64,000 nucleotides of DNA, taken from Azoarcus_F sp048158365. Lineage in GTDB: Bacteria > Pseudomonadota > Gammaproteobacteria > Burkholderiales > Rhodocyclaceae. The stretch is taken from NCBI GenBank assembly GCA_048158365.1, contig JBLLNL010000004.1. One strand, written 5' to 3'. The notes under the pieces are model-generated. The model was not told where the DNA came from. It was given only the letters and a program-made list of their open reading frames with translations, and ran no database searches. This document shows, in pieces, positions 16,861 through 25,804 of this stretch (positions are counted from its first letter, which is position 1; every line of letters starts with the position of its first letter). A program made the translations under genes and the position numbers.

Positions 16861-18366
16861 CTACCGCACCACCTTCACCGGCTGCCCCGGCCGAGGCGCG
16901 GTGCCGCCCGCGTAGCTGCCGTTCAGCAGCCGCAGTTGCGCTTCGGCCTGGGGTCCCAGCGGTGACGAGCGCGCCAGTTCGGCGAAGCCACCACGCGGGT
17001 AGGGCACCGTCTTCAGCACCCACGGTCGCGCGGCGGCGCGCTCCGACGCGCTGAGCGGGCGGAAGGATCCCTGGGCCTCGGCCAGACCGGACGCTGCGCG
17101 GCGCAGCGCGGCGGCGTCGCGGGCGCCGTGGTTCAGCATGTAGTTGCGGTTGTCGGGCCCGCTCACCAGCAGCACGCGCACCGCCTCGGTCTGCCCCCTC
17201 TGGTTGCGCCGCGAGCCGCTGAACTGCGTCGCCGCCAGGCCTTGCAGCGTACCCCGCTCGACACGCCCCTCTGTCGGCCTGATCAGGTTGCGTATGATCT
17301 CGTCGTGGGTGTTGCCCGCGCCGGGTGGCACCAGCCGTACGATCAGGCCCGCGTCGCCGGCCCCATTCACGACGGTGATCGCTTCGCGCGTGTTCCGGAT
17401 GCGCCAGCCCGGCGGCGCGGTCAGCGCGATGCCCAGCTCTTCGTGGAAGAAATTCTGTCCGCGTGTCACACCCTGGGAGCGGCTTTCACCGAAGTTCATG
17501 CCGTCGATGGCCTGCAGGTAGCGCGCCCGCCCGTCGTCCTCATAGTTTCCCTGATAGCCGGCGGCGAAGCGTCGGATGTCGGCCAGGCGCTGGTCGTTGC
17601 TCGGGTGCGACGACAGCCAGTTGGCGCCTGTCGGTGGTGCACGCCCTTCGGCCCTGGCCATGTCGGCGGCAAAGCGCTCCTGGTCCTTCAGTGCGCCGAT
17701 GACAGCGATCATGTTGCTCGGGTCGTAGCGGTTGCGCGCCAGGTAATCGGCACCCAGCTGGTCGGCCTGAAGTTCCTGTTCGCGGCTGTAGCTCGCCAGC
17801 CAGCCGGCTGCGACCCCCTGCGACATCTCTCCGGCGGCACGGGTCGCACCACTGACGCCCTGGCTCTCGAGCACCGCTCCGAGCACCGTGGCCGCGAGCA
17901 CCCCGAGCCCGGCGTCCTGCTGGCGGGTGGCGCGCTGGGCGCCGTGGCGCGCGGTGACGTGGCCGATCTCGTGGCCGATGACACCGGCCAGCTCGGCTTC
18001 GCTGTCGAGGTAGGCCATCAGTCCGCGCGTGATGTAGATATAACCGCCCGGCAGCGCGAAGGCGTTGATTTCCGGGCTGTCGACGACGGTGAAGGTCCAC
18101 GGCAAGTTGGCGCGATGAGACTGTCGCGCGAGCTTCTGCCCGACCCCGTCTACATAGGCCTGCAGCCGTGGGTTGGCGTAGGTGCCGTACTCGGCCAGGA
18201 CCTGCTGATGCGCCTTCCTGCCTTCGGCGATCTCGGTGGCCTCGTCCATGACGGTGCGCTCGGCACGACCCGTCACCGGATTGACCACCGTGGTGCCGCA
18301 GCCTGCGAGCAGCAGCGCGCTCAACAACACGGTGGAGAGAGTACGGAACCAGTTGCGGTTATGCAT
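16861..18366 (-). CDS. M48 family metalloprotease, lipoprotein (BepA/LoiP-like)
   Basis: This is a 501-residue periplasmic zinc protease anchored by lipid. The signal peptide ends in the lipobox LLLAGC (Cys23). The M48 catalytic site HEIGH is at about 132-136 with the third ligand in QELQADQLGADYLARNRYDP. A long C-terminal region (about 280-501) carries repeated hydrophobic strands (LGIALTAPPGWRIRNT and a segment ending in MLNHGARDAA). Proteins of this form act in outer-membrane quality control, by analogy with BepA. The start at 18,366 is preferred over a longer one because AGGGAGC lies before it and the signal peptide begins here. Confidence 0.87.
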   Translation of the reverse strand: MHNRNWFRTLSTVLLSALLLAGCGTTVVNPVTGRAERTVMDEATEIAEGRKAHQQVLAEYGTYANPRLQAYVDGVGQKLARQSHRANLPWTFTVVDSPEINAFALPGGYIYITRGLMAYLDSEAELAGVIGHEIGHVTARHGAQRATRQQDAGLGVLAATVLGAVLESQGVSGATRAAGEMSQGVAAGWLASYSREQELQADQLGADYLARNRYDPSNMIAVIGALKDQERFAADMARAEGRAPPTGANWLSSHPSNDQRLADIRRFAAGYQGNYEDDGRARYLQAIDGMNFGESRSQGVTRGQNFFHEELGIALTAPPGWRIRNTREAITVVNGAGDAGLIVRLVPPGAGNTHDEIIRNLIRPTEGRVERGTLQGLAATQFSGSRRNQRGQTEAVRVLLVSGPDNRNYMLNHGARDAAALRRAASGLAEAQGSFRPLSASERAAARPWVLKTVPYPRGGFAELARSSPLGPQAEAQLRLLNGSYAGGTAPRPGQPVKVVR

Positions 18367-18407
18367 GAGCCTGCTCCCTGGCGCTGCCACCGGTCGCTGC
18401 GAAAGAC

Positions 18408-18764
18408 TTACTCCACGTCTGGTTCGACCGGAGCGGTCGGGCCGTTACGGCGCTGGTCGACCAGTTTGCCGAAGGTGCTGTCCAGCGAACGTTTCAGCTT
18501 CTGCGCCGCGCCGTCGATCGCCTGGTGCAGGCTGTCGGCCTGCTCGGTGACCGCAACCGGCTGGCGACCGGCGATGCGGGCCTCCATCAGGCAGCGCTTG
18601 TCGTTGTCGCCGGCCTTCTGGCCATTCACGTCGCTCAGGTGAATCTCGACGCGGGTCACCTGCTCGGAAAAACGGCCGAGGGCCTTGCGCACCACGGCTT
18701 CGGCATGGTGGGCGAGCGCATCGTGGCCTTCCACGCTCTCGTCTGTGTTGAATTGAACCTGCAT
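18408..18764 (-). CDS. HPF/RaiA-family ribosome-associated protein
   Basis: This 118-residue protein starts MQVQFNTDESVEGHDALAHH and has the HPF/YfiA fold pattern: VTRVEIHLSDVNGQKAG, then RCLMEARIAGRQPVAVTEQ and LHQAIDGAAQKLKRSLDSTFGKL. Such proteins bind the 30S decoding region and store or hibernate ribosomes. The match is to the short HPF/RaiA-like group encoded away from rpoN, so it is probably a second, divergent copy; this is inference. It lies 41 bases upstream of the M48 gene on the same strand. Confidence 0.78.
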   Translation of the reverse strand: MQVQFNTDESVEGHDALAHHAEAVVRKALGRFSEQVTRVEIHLSDVNGQKAGDNDKRCLMEARIAGRQPVAVTEQADSLHQAIDGAAQKLKRSLDSTFGKLVDQRRNGPTAPVEPDVE

Positions 18765-18905
18765 GAATACTCCTGGGTTTGAAACCCGAATCGTTCGGTT
18801 GTCGGTTCGAGGTTGAGGCTGGATCTTATCCGCTGTTGGGTGCTCGACACAAATTGGGGTGTCGTGGGTCGGATGATGCGCAACAGGAGATGGATCCGTC
18901 TGAGC

Positions 18906-20345
18906 TCACTTCAGCAGGTTCAGGCTGAAGTGATGCCTGATGAAGGCCTGGAAACGCGCGACGCCCTCGAGCGCGCTGCGCAGCCGGGCCTTCTCCATGC
19001 GGTTGAGCTGGGCCAGTTCGATGTGATTGGTCGGCGTGCGACCCGCCTTGATCGCCTCGACATGGCCGCGCAGCCGCATCTGTACCAGGAACTCGAAGCT
19101 CTCCTCGACGTCCTCGGCATCGGACTCTTTCAGCACCTTCGCCTCGACCAGCGCGGCGATGCGCTCGTGGGTGCCGCCATCGAGCTTCGCGGCTTCCAGC
19201 GACAAGGCCTTGATGCCGTCGGTGATCGCGAAGATTCCGGCCTTCTTGATGTCGATCATGCCGCGGTGCTCGCCGCTCTTTTCCGCCTTGATCCGGCCGA
19301 ACCAGCCCAGCGGCGGCTGGAAGCCCATCATGTTCTGGGCCATGCGCATCAGGAAGCCGCGATCACGGGCCAGATGCGCGAACACGTGGTCCTTCAGCGC
19401 CCGCTCCAGGCCCGGATCGCCGTACAAGGTGCGCAGATCCACGAACATGCTGCCCTTCATGATGTGGTCGGGCGTCGGGGTATCGAACCAGCGCGAGATC
19501 TCGCGGTTCCATTCGCCCAGGCTGTGGCGCCACTCCGCGTTCTTCGCCATGATGCCGCCCGGGCAGGGAGGCACGCCGATCGCGATCAGCGAGTCGATGA
19601 GTTCCTGCGAGAAGCTCTGCAGGCGTGCGATGTCGGCCTGGTCGAGATCGTCCGCATAGATGATTGCGTTGTCCTGGTCCGTCGACAGGGTCTGCTCGCG
19701 CCGCCCCTCGCTGCCCATCACGACGAAGGCGAAGCCTTCCGGCAGGTCGGCGTACTTGTCCGCGCGCAGCAGTCCGATCAGGCGCAGCAGCACCTGGTCG
19801 TTCAGGTTCGCGATCAGACGCACCATGTCGCGCGTGGGGATGCCGGTTCCGACCAGATGCAACACCAGCGCCTCGACGCGGCGATGCAGTTCCGCCAGGT
19901 CATCCAGGTTTTCGGCCTTCTCGATGTCCAGCACCAGTTGATGCGGCGAATGCGCCTGCAGCTTCAGGATGTCGGTGTCGGTGATGATGCCGCTGAGCTT
20001 GCCCTGGCTGTCGACGACACCGAGCCGATGAATCTTGCGCCGCGACATCTGGTACAGCGCCTCGTACAGGAAGTCGTCCTCGCCGATCACCGCGAGTGGC
20101 GCGTTCATGACGTCGCTGACCGTGAGGTTCGTTGGATCGCGGCCGTTGGCGACCACCTTGTTGCGCAGATCGCGGTCGGTGAAGATGCCGACTGGCAGTC
20201 CATCATCGGCGACCACGACACTGGAGATGTTGCGCTCGCGCATGACCCCGACGACGTCGACCAACGCCGCATCCGGCGCGCAGGTCACGACCTGACGCTG
20301 GCAGAAATCCCGGACCGGGCGAAAAAACTGATTCTCTTCAGCCAT
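18906..20345 (-). CDS. CBS-domain protein with DUF294 nucleotidyltransferase-like domain
   Basis: This 479-residue cytoplasmic protein has two CBS domains at the N-terminus (about 8-130; DALVDVVGVMRERNISSVVV-like repeats, IFTDRDLRNKV, IITDTDILK). A DUF294 putative nucleotidyltransferase domain follows (about 150-290) with GSEGRREQTLSTDQDNAIIY, which holds the G-S...D-x-D pattern of the polymerase-beta-like fold. A C-terminal DUF294_C helical domain completes it. The family is related to GlnD/GlnE-type transferases and is thought to sense adenylates through the CBS pair; its substrate is unknown. It stands alone and divergent from tadA. Confidence 0.85.
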   Translation of the reverse strand: MAEENQFFRPVRDFCQRQVVTCAPDAALVDVVGVMRERNISSVVVADDGLPVGIFTDRDLRNKVVANGRDPTNLTVSDVMNAPLAVIGEDDFLYEALYQMSRRKIHRLGVVDSQGKLSGIITDTDILKLQAHSPHQLVLDIEKAENLDDLAELHRRVEALVLHLVGTGIPTRDMVRLIANLNDQVLLRLIGLLRADKYADLPEGFAFVVMGSEGRREQTLSTDQDNAIIYADDLDQADIARLQSFSQELIDSLIAIGVPPCPGGIMAKNAEWRHSLGEWNREISRWFDTPTPDHIMKGSMFVDLRTLYGDPGLERALKDHVFAHLARDRGFLMRMAQNMMGFQPPLGWFGRIKAEKSGEHRGMIDIKKAGIFAITDGIKALSLEAAKLDGGTHERIAALVEAKVLKESDAEDVEESFEFLVQMRLRGHVEAIKAGRTPTNHIELAQLNRMEKARLRSALEGVARFQAFIRHHFSLNLLK

Positions 20346-20683
20346 TGTTGTTCTTGCTCGATGTGAATTGCGTCAATAAAGGCCGACAGCCCGAGGTTTT
20401 CGGTTCGAACGCCGGACTGCGGTGCTGCCATCGGCATGACGGGGCGCCAACGCCATGCTTCTCCGACCGGTCGCCCGGCCACCGGGCATCATCGCATGTC
20501 GCGATCATTCTGCCATTTCCGCTCCAAAAGTTAAATTCGGCAAGCACCGCTACCGACTCGCTGCGCCGTATGGTGTTCATGCGGTTGCCCTGCGCGGCCG
20601 CCTTCGCGCGAACCGACCACTCTAGTAAACTGGGGGCTTGCGACATCGCGCGCCTGATCGGCCGGCGAGCGCGACGAGCGGGG
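20346..20683. other. Intergenic region between the CBS/DUF294 gene and tadA
   Basis: This 338-base divergent intergenic stretch is somewhat less GC-rich in its middle (AAAAGTTAAATTCGG). It must hold promoters for both flanking genes, but I see no clear -35/-10 pair, RNA or repeat. Confidence 0.5.
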
Positions 20684-21163
20684 GTGACGGGATTGACGAC
20701 ACGGGACGACGGTTACATGACGGCGGCGCTCGAGCAGGCGCGTATTGCGGGCGGCTGCGACGAGGTGCCGGTCGGGGCGATCGTCGTATGCGGCGACGAA
20801 ATCGTCGGGCGCGGTTTCAACCAGCCGATCCGCAGTCACGATCCGACCGCCCATGCGGAGGTGATGGCGCTGCGGGACGCAGCCGCACGCATCGGCAACT
20901 ACCGCCTGCCCGGCTGCGAGCTCTATGTCACGCTGGAGCCGTGCGCAATGTGTGCCGGCGCGATCATGCACGCCCGCATCGCGCGCGTCGTGTTCGGCGC
21001 GCGCGACCCCAAGACCGGGGTGGCCGGCAGCGTGATCGATCTGTTCGCCGAGGCGCGCCTGAATCATCATGCCGATGTCACCGGCGGGGTGCTGGCCGAG
21101 TCCTGCGGCGGCATGCTGTCGGCGTTCTTCGCCGCACGTCGCACGCGCAGCATGCTCGCGTAA
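20684..21163 (+). CDS. tadA: tRNA-specific adenosine deaminase TadA
   Basis: TadA deaminates A34 to inosine in tRNA-Arg(ACG). The zinc-site motifs are intact: HAE in DPTAHAEVMALRDA and PCxxC in LEPCAMCAGAIMHARI. Also present are the family segments VPVGAIVV, RSHDPTAH, VFGARDPKTGVAGS and LNHHADVTGGVLAEEC-like residues. The first ATG (20,717) cuts into the N-terminal helix (family pattern xxYMxxALxxA), so a GTG at 20,684 or TTG at 20,693 is more likely; the GTG is used and remains uncertain. It is followed 5 bases later by the transpeptidase-GNAT gene and likely shares its transcript. Confidence 0.92.
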   Translation: MTGLTTRDDGYMTAALEQARIAGGCDEVPVGAIVVCGDEIVGRGFNQPIRSHDPTAHAEVMALRDAAARIGNYRLPGCELYVTLEPCAMCAGAIMHARIARVVFGARDPKTGVAGSVIDLFAEARLNHHADVTGGVLAESCGGMLSAFFAARRTRSMLA

Positions 21164-21168
21164 GCATC

Positions 21169-22116
21169 ATGCATATCCGCATCGACCTCTCCAGGCAGAC
21201 CTTGTGCGTGTTCGACGATGCGGGGCAGATCCTGCGCGCGTATCGCGTGTCGACCGCCGCGAACGGGGCAGGCGAGCGCGAGGGTAGCGGCTGCACGCCG
21301 CGCGGCCGTCACCGCATCCGTGCCCGCATCGGCGCGGGCCAGCCACCGGGCGCGGTGTTCCGCGGACGCAGGCCGACCGGCGAGACCTGGACGCCCGAGC
21401 TCGCGCGGCAGTATTCCGAGCGCGACTGGATCCTGTCGCGCATCCTGTGGCTCAGCGGTTGCGAGCCGGGGCGCAATCGCCTCGGCGAGGTCGATTCGAT
21501 GCGTCGCTACATTTACATCCATGGCACGCCGGACGACCAGCCCATGGGCGTTCCCCGATCGCACGGCTGCGTGCGCATGCGCAACGCGGACGTGATCGAA
21601 TTGTTCGACCTGGTCGAAGCAGGCACCGGGGTCGATATCCTCGAGTCGGCAGCCGATGCGACATGTGCGGAGAAAGCGATGCTCGAGGCGGACATCGAGG
21701 TCGTCGTGTCTGGCTGGTTCGAGGCCGAACCGTGGGTGATGCCGGTGCGTGAGGCGGTCTTCGTGCAGGAGCAGGGGGTTCCGCCTGAGCTCGAGCGCGA
21801 CGCGTTCGACGCGGCGAGCCGCCATGCGATCGCACGCGCCGCGGGCGGCGACGTGGTCGGCACCGGCCGTCTGCTTCCGGACGGTCATGTCGGGCGCATG
21901 GCAGTGTCGCGCGACTGGCGTGGCAGGGGCGTCGGCGGGCGGATCCTGCAGGCCCTGATCGCCGAGGCGCGCGTGCGCGGCATGGCAGAGGTCGTGCTGA
22001 ACGCGCAACTGAGCGCCGAGGGTTTTTACCGTGCCCACGGCTTCGTCGCCGAAGGCGACGTATTCATGGAGGCCGGCATCGCGCATCGCTCGATGCGCAA
22101 GTCGCTGGCCGGCTGA
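21169..22116 (+). CDS. L,D-transpeptidase (YkuD) fused to a GNAT acetyltransferase
   Basis: The 315-residue frame carries two domains. Residues about 1-165 form a YkuD catalytic domain with IYIHGTPDDQ and the active-site SHGCVRM (Cys near 135). Residues about 170-315 form an ElaA/YjcF-like GNAT domain with FVQEQGVPPELERD, the acetyl-CoA-binding MAVSRDWRGRGVGGRIL, and FYRAHGFVAEGDVF. There is no stop or frameshift between them. Unlike typical L,D-transpeptidases there is no signal peptide; the protein starts directly with the domain (MHIRIDLSRQTLCVFDDAG). A cytoplasmic role or a mis-joined pair of genes are both possible. It sits 5 bases after tadA. A C9 run directly follows the stop codon. 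Confidence 0.82.
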   Translation: MHIRIDLSRQTLCVFDDAGQILRAYRVSTAANGAGEREGSGCTPRGRHRIRARIGAGQPPGAVFRGRRPTGETWTPELARQYSERDWILSRILWLSGCEPGRNRLGEVDSMRRYIYIHGTPDDQPMGVPRSHGCVRMRNADVIELFDLVEAGTGVDILESAADATCAEKAMLEADIEVVVSGWFEAEPWVMPVREAVFVQEQGVPPELERDAFDAASRHAIARAAGGDVVGTGRLLPDGHVGRMAVSRDWRGRGVGGRILQALIAEARVRGMAEVVLNAQLSAEGFYRAHGFVAEGDVFMEAGIAHRSMRKSLAG

Positions 22117-22211
22117 CCCCCCCCCAGCCCGACCCGGCGCCGGCACGGGTGCGTCAGCGCAACCGGCGCGTTCGATGTCCGCTGACTTGACCGGGTCCGA
22201 CAGGAGAAGCC

Positions 22212-23558
22212 ATGTCCGATTTCAGAGCAGGGAACGACAGTGTCGATGCAGCGCATCCGCAATGGATGGAAAGCCTCTACGAGCGCCTGGCCGAGGACGA
22301 CGAAGGCCGCGTGTGCAAGGAGATCAGCGACGAGGCCTGCGTACAGACGCCCGGCAATTTCTTTCGCACGCTGCTTGCGAACACGCTGAGCAACGTCGCC
22401 GATCGGCTCGCCAGCGCGAAGACCACGCTGCCGTGGCTGCTGCTGCAGCTCGGCGCCCCGGCGTGGATGCTCAGCCTGCTGGTGCCCATCCGCGAGTCGG
22501 GATCGATGCTGCCGCAGATGCTGATCGGCGCGCTGGTGCGGCGTCAGCCGGTCCGGAAATGGGTGTGGGTCTGGGGTGGCGCGATCCAGGGGCTTTGCCT
22601 GACGCTGCTCGGCTGGGTCGCGATGGTGCTCGAGGGCGCGATCGCAGGTTACGCGTTGCTGGCGCTGGTGGTCGTGTTCAGCCTTGCGCGTGGCGCGTGT
22701 TCGGTGGCCTACAAGGACGTGCAGGGTAAGACCATTCCGAAGACCCGGCGTGGCCGCTTGTCCGGCTGGATCAGTTCGATCTCCGGCCTTGCGGCGCTGG
22801 GTGTCGGAGTGGGGCTGGGCGCGATGCAGCAGAACGAGTCGATCGCGCTGTTTGCCGGCCTGCTGTTCGGCGCGGCGCTGCTATGGTTCGCGGCGGCCTG
22901 GGCGTACAGCCGCATCGTCGAACTGCCGGGCGCGACCGAAGGCGGCGCAAACGGGGTGGCCGAGGCGTTCGCACGGCTCGCGATCCTGCGCGACGACCTG
23001 CCCTTCAGACGCTTCGTCATCGCGCGGGCGCTGGCGATGGGCTCCGGGCTGGCCGCACCGTTCTACGTCGCGCTGGCGCGTGACGACCTGGGCGGAGCGA
23101 TGTCGTTGCTCGGCATCTTCATCGCGGTGGAAGGGCTCGCCGGTCTGGTCAGTTCGCCGCTATGGGGTCGCTGGGCCGACCGTTCGAGCCGCATGGTGTT
23201 CGCGACCGCGTGCTGCCTGGCGGCCTTGCTGTCGATCGGGGTGGCGCTTTGGTCATGGCTGCCGATGCCGCAGGCCGCTGCGATCTGGTTCTATCCGCTG
23301 GCGTTCTTCGGTCTCGGTGTCGCGCACGCCGGCGTGCGGCTCGGACGCAAGACCTACATGGTCGACATGGCTCATGGCAACAAGCGCACCGACTATGTGG
23401 CGGTCAGCAACTCGGTGATCGGGGCGTTGTTGCTCGGAACAGGCCTGCTGGGCGCGCTCGCGGCCACCGTGTCGGTCGAGGTGACGATCCTGTTGCTGGG
23501 CCTGGCCGGCCTGCTCGGCGCGGCGCTGAGCCTGCGCTGGCCGGAGGTTTCGGGTTGA
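22212..23558 (+). CDS. MFS transporter
   Basis: This 448-residue protein has a charged, soluble N-terminus (about 1-55, including YERLAEDDEGRVCKEISDE) followed by about eleven or twelve hydrophobic helices and MFS-like loops (SSPLWGRWADRSSRMVF resembles the motif-A loop of the second half). The sequence FFRTLLANTLSNVADRLASAKTTLPWLLLQLGAP in the first half and MLPQMLIGALVRRQPVRKWVW are typical of a little-studied MFS group. The substrate cannot be assigned. It is encoded alone with AGGAGAAGCC before the start. Confidence 0.82.
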   Translation: MSDFRAGNDSVDAAHPQWMESLYERLAEDDEGRVCKEISDEACVQTPGNFFRTLLANTLSNVADRLASAKTTLPWLLLQLGAPAWMLSLLVPIRESGSMLPQMLIGALVRRQPVRKWVWVWGGAIQGLCLTLLGWVAMVLEGAIAGYALLALVVVFSLARGACSVAYKDVQGKTIPKTRRGRLSGWISSISGLAALGVGVGLGAMQQNESIALFAGLLFGAALLWFAAAWAYSRIVELPGATEGGANGVAEAFARLAILRDDLPFRRFVIARALAMGSGLAAPFYVALARDDLGGAMSLLGIFIAVEGLAGLVSSPLWGRWADRSSRMVFATACCLAALLSIGVALWSWLPMPQAAAIWFYPLAFFGLGVAHAGVRLGRKTYMVDMAHGNKRTDYVAVSNSVIGALLLGTGLLGALAATVSVEVTILLLGLAGLLGAALSLRWPEVSG

Positions 23559-23597
23559 CACCGATGGACTCTGCACCCGGACGATGGGTCGCCGCGC

Positions 23598-24383
23598 TCA
23601 GGCACGAGCCGGGTGCGGTGTCGCGACGAACGCGTGCGTGACCGTGCCGGTCGGGTTTCCATCGGCATCCCAGGACCATTCCTGCAGGCGGGCCGCGCCG
23701 TCGCCGGCCACCGTGATCACGGTCGAACAGCGCGTGCCGTAGCCGTAGGCGGGTGCGCGGATGAACGCGGGTGACAGCAGCCGCTCCCATTCCGGGCTGA
23801 CGCCGGTCTGCGGCAGATGATGATCCTCCGCCGGCTGGTCGTCCCGCAGCAGTGCGCACAAGGCCTGTTCGTCGGGCAACCGCGGCAGGGCTGCGCGCAG
23901 GCGCTCGCGCGCCGTGCTGACCTTGGGCCAGTCGGTATCGAGCAGATGATTGGACAATCCATACACGCCGGGTGAGAGCATGCGCACCGCGCCGGTGGTG
24001 CTTTCATGCACGCCGAGCGACGTGCCGTCGCACACGATCATGTTGAAGCCGGCGTAGTCGCCGCTGACGCTGGCCAGTTGTCGCAGCGAGCGCTCGGCAG
24101 AGCCCTCTGAAAGCAGGCAGTCGCGCACCAGCGCCCCCCGCGTGGGCGCGCCCGGTCGATGTCGCGTAGGGTCGCGATAATTCGTCAATGCGGCGAAACG
24201 GCCCGAGCGGGTCAGGCCCATCCAGGTGCCACCGGCTTCGAGGTCCCGGCCGGCCAGGATGCAGGGTTCGTCGGTCCACCAGTGCGCGGCTGCGGCGGGT
24301 CGTGCGGTGAACTCATCGCGGTTGGCGGCGACGACCAGCGGGTATTTCGGGTGCACGCGCCACGCGAATACGATCAGACACAT
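23598..24383 (-). CDS. NRDE (TANGO2-like) family protein
   Basis: The 261-residue protein begins MCLIVFAWRVHPKYPLVVAANRDEF, containing the eponymous NRDE and the Cys2 that suggests an N-terminal-nucleophile-type fold. It continues with WTDEPCILAGRDLEAGGTWMG, RFAALTNYRDP, and TRGALVRDCL, all conserved in the family. The eukaryotic member TANGO2 has been linked to secretion and haem/lipid handling; the bacterial role is unknown. It lies downstream of the DUF4936 gene on the same strand with a 22-base gap, so the two may be co-transcribed. Confidence 0.88.
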   Translation of the reverse strand: MCLIVFAWRVHPKYPLVVAANRDEFTARPAAAAHWWTDEPCILAGRDLEAGGTWMGLTRSGRFAALTNYRDPTRHRPGAPTRGALVRDCLLSEGSAERSLRQLASVSGDYAGFNMIVCDGTSLGVHESTTGAVRMLSPGVYGLSNHLLDTDWPKVSTARERLRAALPRLPDEQALCALLRDDQPAEDHHLPQTGVSPEWERLLSPAFIRAPAYGYGTRCSTVITVAGDGAARLQEWSWDADGNPTGTVTHAFVATPHPARA

Positions 24384-24405
24384 GCGCTTCGCCCGCGAAT
24401 GGCGT

Positions 24406-24699
24406 TCATCGTTGCGCCGTCGCCTGGACGAAACGCTCCATGTGACGGGTCGAGCCGGGTTCGATCAGGGCCGGAACGTCGGCCGACTCTAGCGCCTGCT
24501 GCAGCGCATGTTCGAATGGCAGCGCATCGACGACCGGTTCGTATATTTCCATCCATTTGGCATCGTCATCCCGCCGCGCCAGCAGGCGACCGGCCACGCC
24601 GGTGCGCTCTTCCAGGGCCTGCTGCATCGCCGTGATGCGCGCCAGCGCCTCCACATGGTCCGCGCCGGCACGGAGGCGATAATAGACGTAGTAACTCAT
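24406..24699 (-). CDS. DUF4936 family protein
   Basis: This roughly 97-residue cytoplasmic protein starts MSYYVYYRLRAGADHVEAL, then TGVAGRLLARRDDDAKWMEIYEPV and FEHALQQALESADVPAL. This matches the small betaproteobacterial DUF4936 family, an antibiotic-monooxygenase-like ferredoxin fold of unknown function. An in-frame ATG at 24,735 would add 12 residues; neither start has a strong Shine-Dalgarno sequence and the shorter one fits the family. It sits between ygfZ and the NRDE gene on the same strand. Confidence 0.75.
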   Translation of the reverse strand: MSYYVYYRLRAGADHVEALARITAMQQALEERTGVAGRLLARRDDDAKWMEIYEPVVDALPFEHALQQALESADVPALIEPGSTRHMERFVQATAQR

Positions 24700-24751
24700 T
24701 GGAAGCGCGTGACGGTCGTCGCGCATGTCGATCATTCCATCCGTTCAGTGG

Positions 24752-25771
24752 TCAGGGCAGGGCATAAGGCAGCGACAGCAGGACCAGGCGCGGCCCGTCA
24801 GGACTGCCGAGCCGGACTTCGCCGGTTTCGGCGCAGCTCATCTGCATCACCGCCAGCGCCTCGAATCCGCCGTCCGGCGAGGGGGCGACGTTCACCAGTT
24901 TGCCGGCGGACTGGTTGCCGAACCCCGGCGTGAACAGGTCGGCACCCGGCACAGGAGCACTGCCGGCGGGAACCCGGACCCGGTACATGCGTTTCTTGAG
25001 CTTGCCCAGATACTGGGTCCGCGCGACGATCTCCTGGCCGGGGTAGCAACCCTTGTTGAAGCTCACGCCGCCTATCAGTTCGTAATTGACCATCTGCGCG
25101 ACGAACTCTTCCTGGGTCGCAGCGGTTATCAGAGGCAGGCCGGCGCGAATCATCGCGAGTTGCCAGCGTGCGGTGCCCGCCTTGCATGCGCCTGCGTCCA
25201 GCAGGGCCTGAAAGACCGCCGCGGCCTCGGCGACCGGCACCGCCAGCATGCAGTTGCTTGCATCCAGCCGGATGCAGCGTCCGTTCGGACCCGAGGACTG
25301 ATGCATCGGCGCACCCGGCATGTCGATGCCGACCGCCCGCAATACCGTGGGCAACGATGCGCCACTGACACCGATCAGAGCGGTCTCGCCGCTGCGATCC
25401 TCGACCTTGACCTTGCTGCGCAGCACGTACATCGACAGCTTCTTCAGCAACGCCGGCAGGATGTCGGCCGACAGCACGAGGTGGTGCCCGCCGTTGTCGC
25501 GCCAGATCAGGAAACTGGCCAGCATGCGCCCCTTGGGCGTGTTGAAACTGTTCCACTGTGCCGCGTCGGCGGCGAGCTTCTTTACGTCGTTCGAGAACAG
25601 GTTGTGCAGGAACACAGCCGAGTCGTCGCCCCCGCTGTGGATTTGCCCGAGATGCACCAGCGGGACCGCGACGACCGCGTCGGGGTCCGTCGCGCCAGCG
25701 TCGAAGGTGACGGTGCCGTCGGTCAGGGTGGCGCCCGATCGGGCGAGGAAGTCTGTCCAGGGGCTGTTCAT
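24752..25771 (-). CDS. ygfZ: tRNA-modifying / folate-binding protein YgfZ
   Basis: YgfZ is a tetrahydrofolate-binding protein, related to GcvT, that supports repair or assembly of iron-sulfur enzymes such as MiaB. The 339-residue protein contains the diagnostic KGCYPGQEIVARTQYLGK motif with its conserved cysteine, plus VFLHNLFSNDVKKL and FNTPKGRMLASFLIW near the N-terminus. Length and motif order match the family. It is divergent from mltG, with a 10-bp perfect hairpin and a TATAAT box in the intergenic space. It heads a minus-strand run with the DUF4936 and NRDE genes. Confidence 0.93.
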   Translation of the reverse strand: MNSPWTDFLARSGATLTDGTVTFDAGATDPDAVVAVPLVHLGQIHSGGDDSAVFLHNLFSNDVKKLAADAAQWNSFNTPKGRMLASFLIWRDNGGHHLVLSADILPALLKKLSMYVLRSKVKVEDRSGETALIGVSGASLPTVLRAVGIDMPGAPMHQSSGPNGRCIRLDASNCMLAVPVAEAAAVFQALLDAGACKAGTARWQLAMIRAGLPLITAATQEEFVAQMVNYELIGGVSFNKGCYPGQEIVARTQYLGKLKKRMYRVRVPAGSAPVPGADLFTPGFGNQSAGKLVNVAPSPDGGFEALAVMQMSCAETGEVRLGSPDGPRLVLLSLPYALP

Positions 25772-25804
25772 GTCGGTTGAGCTCGGTTCGGAAGGCGATG
25801 AAGT

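Noticed and set aside
15931..16965. 344-residue plus-strand frame downstream of guaA
   Set aside because: It spans the CopD-like gene in another frame and is Arg/Cys/Pro-rich; the CopD-like frame has proper membrane helices.
22117..22125. C9 homopolymer after the transpeptidase-GNAT stop codon
   Set aside because: It lies outside the coding region, so a length change would have no clear effect; noted only as possible sequence noise.
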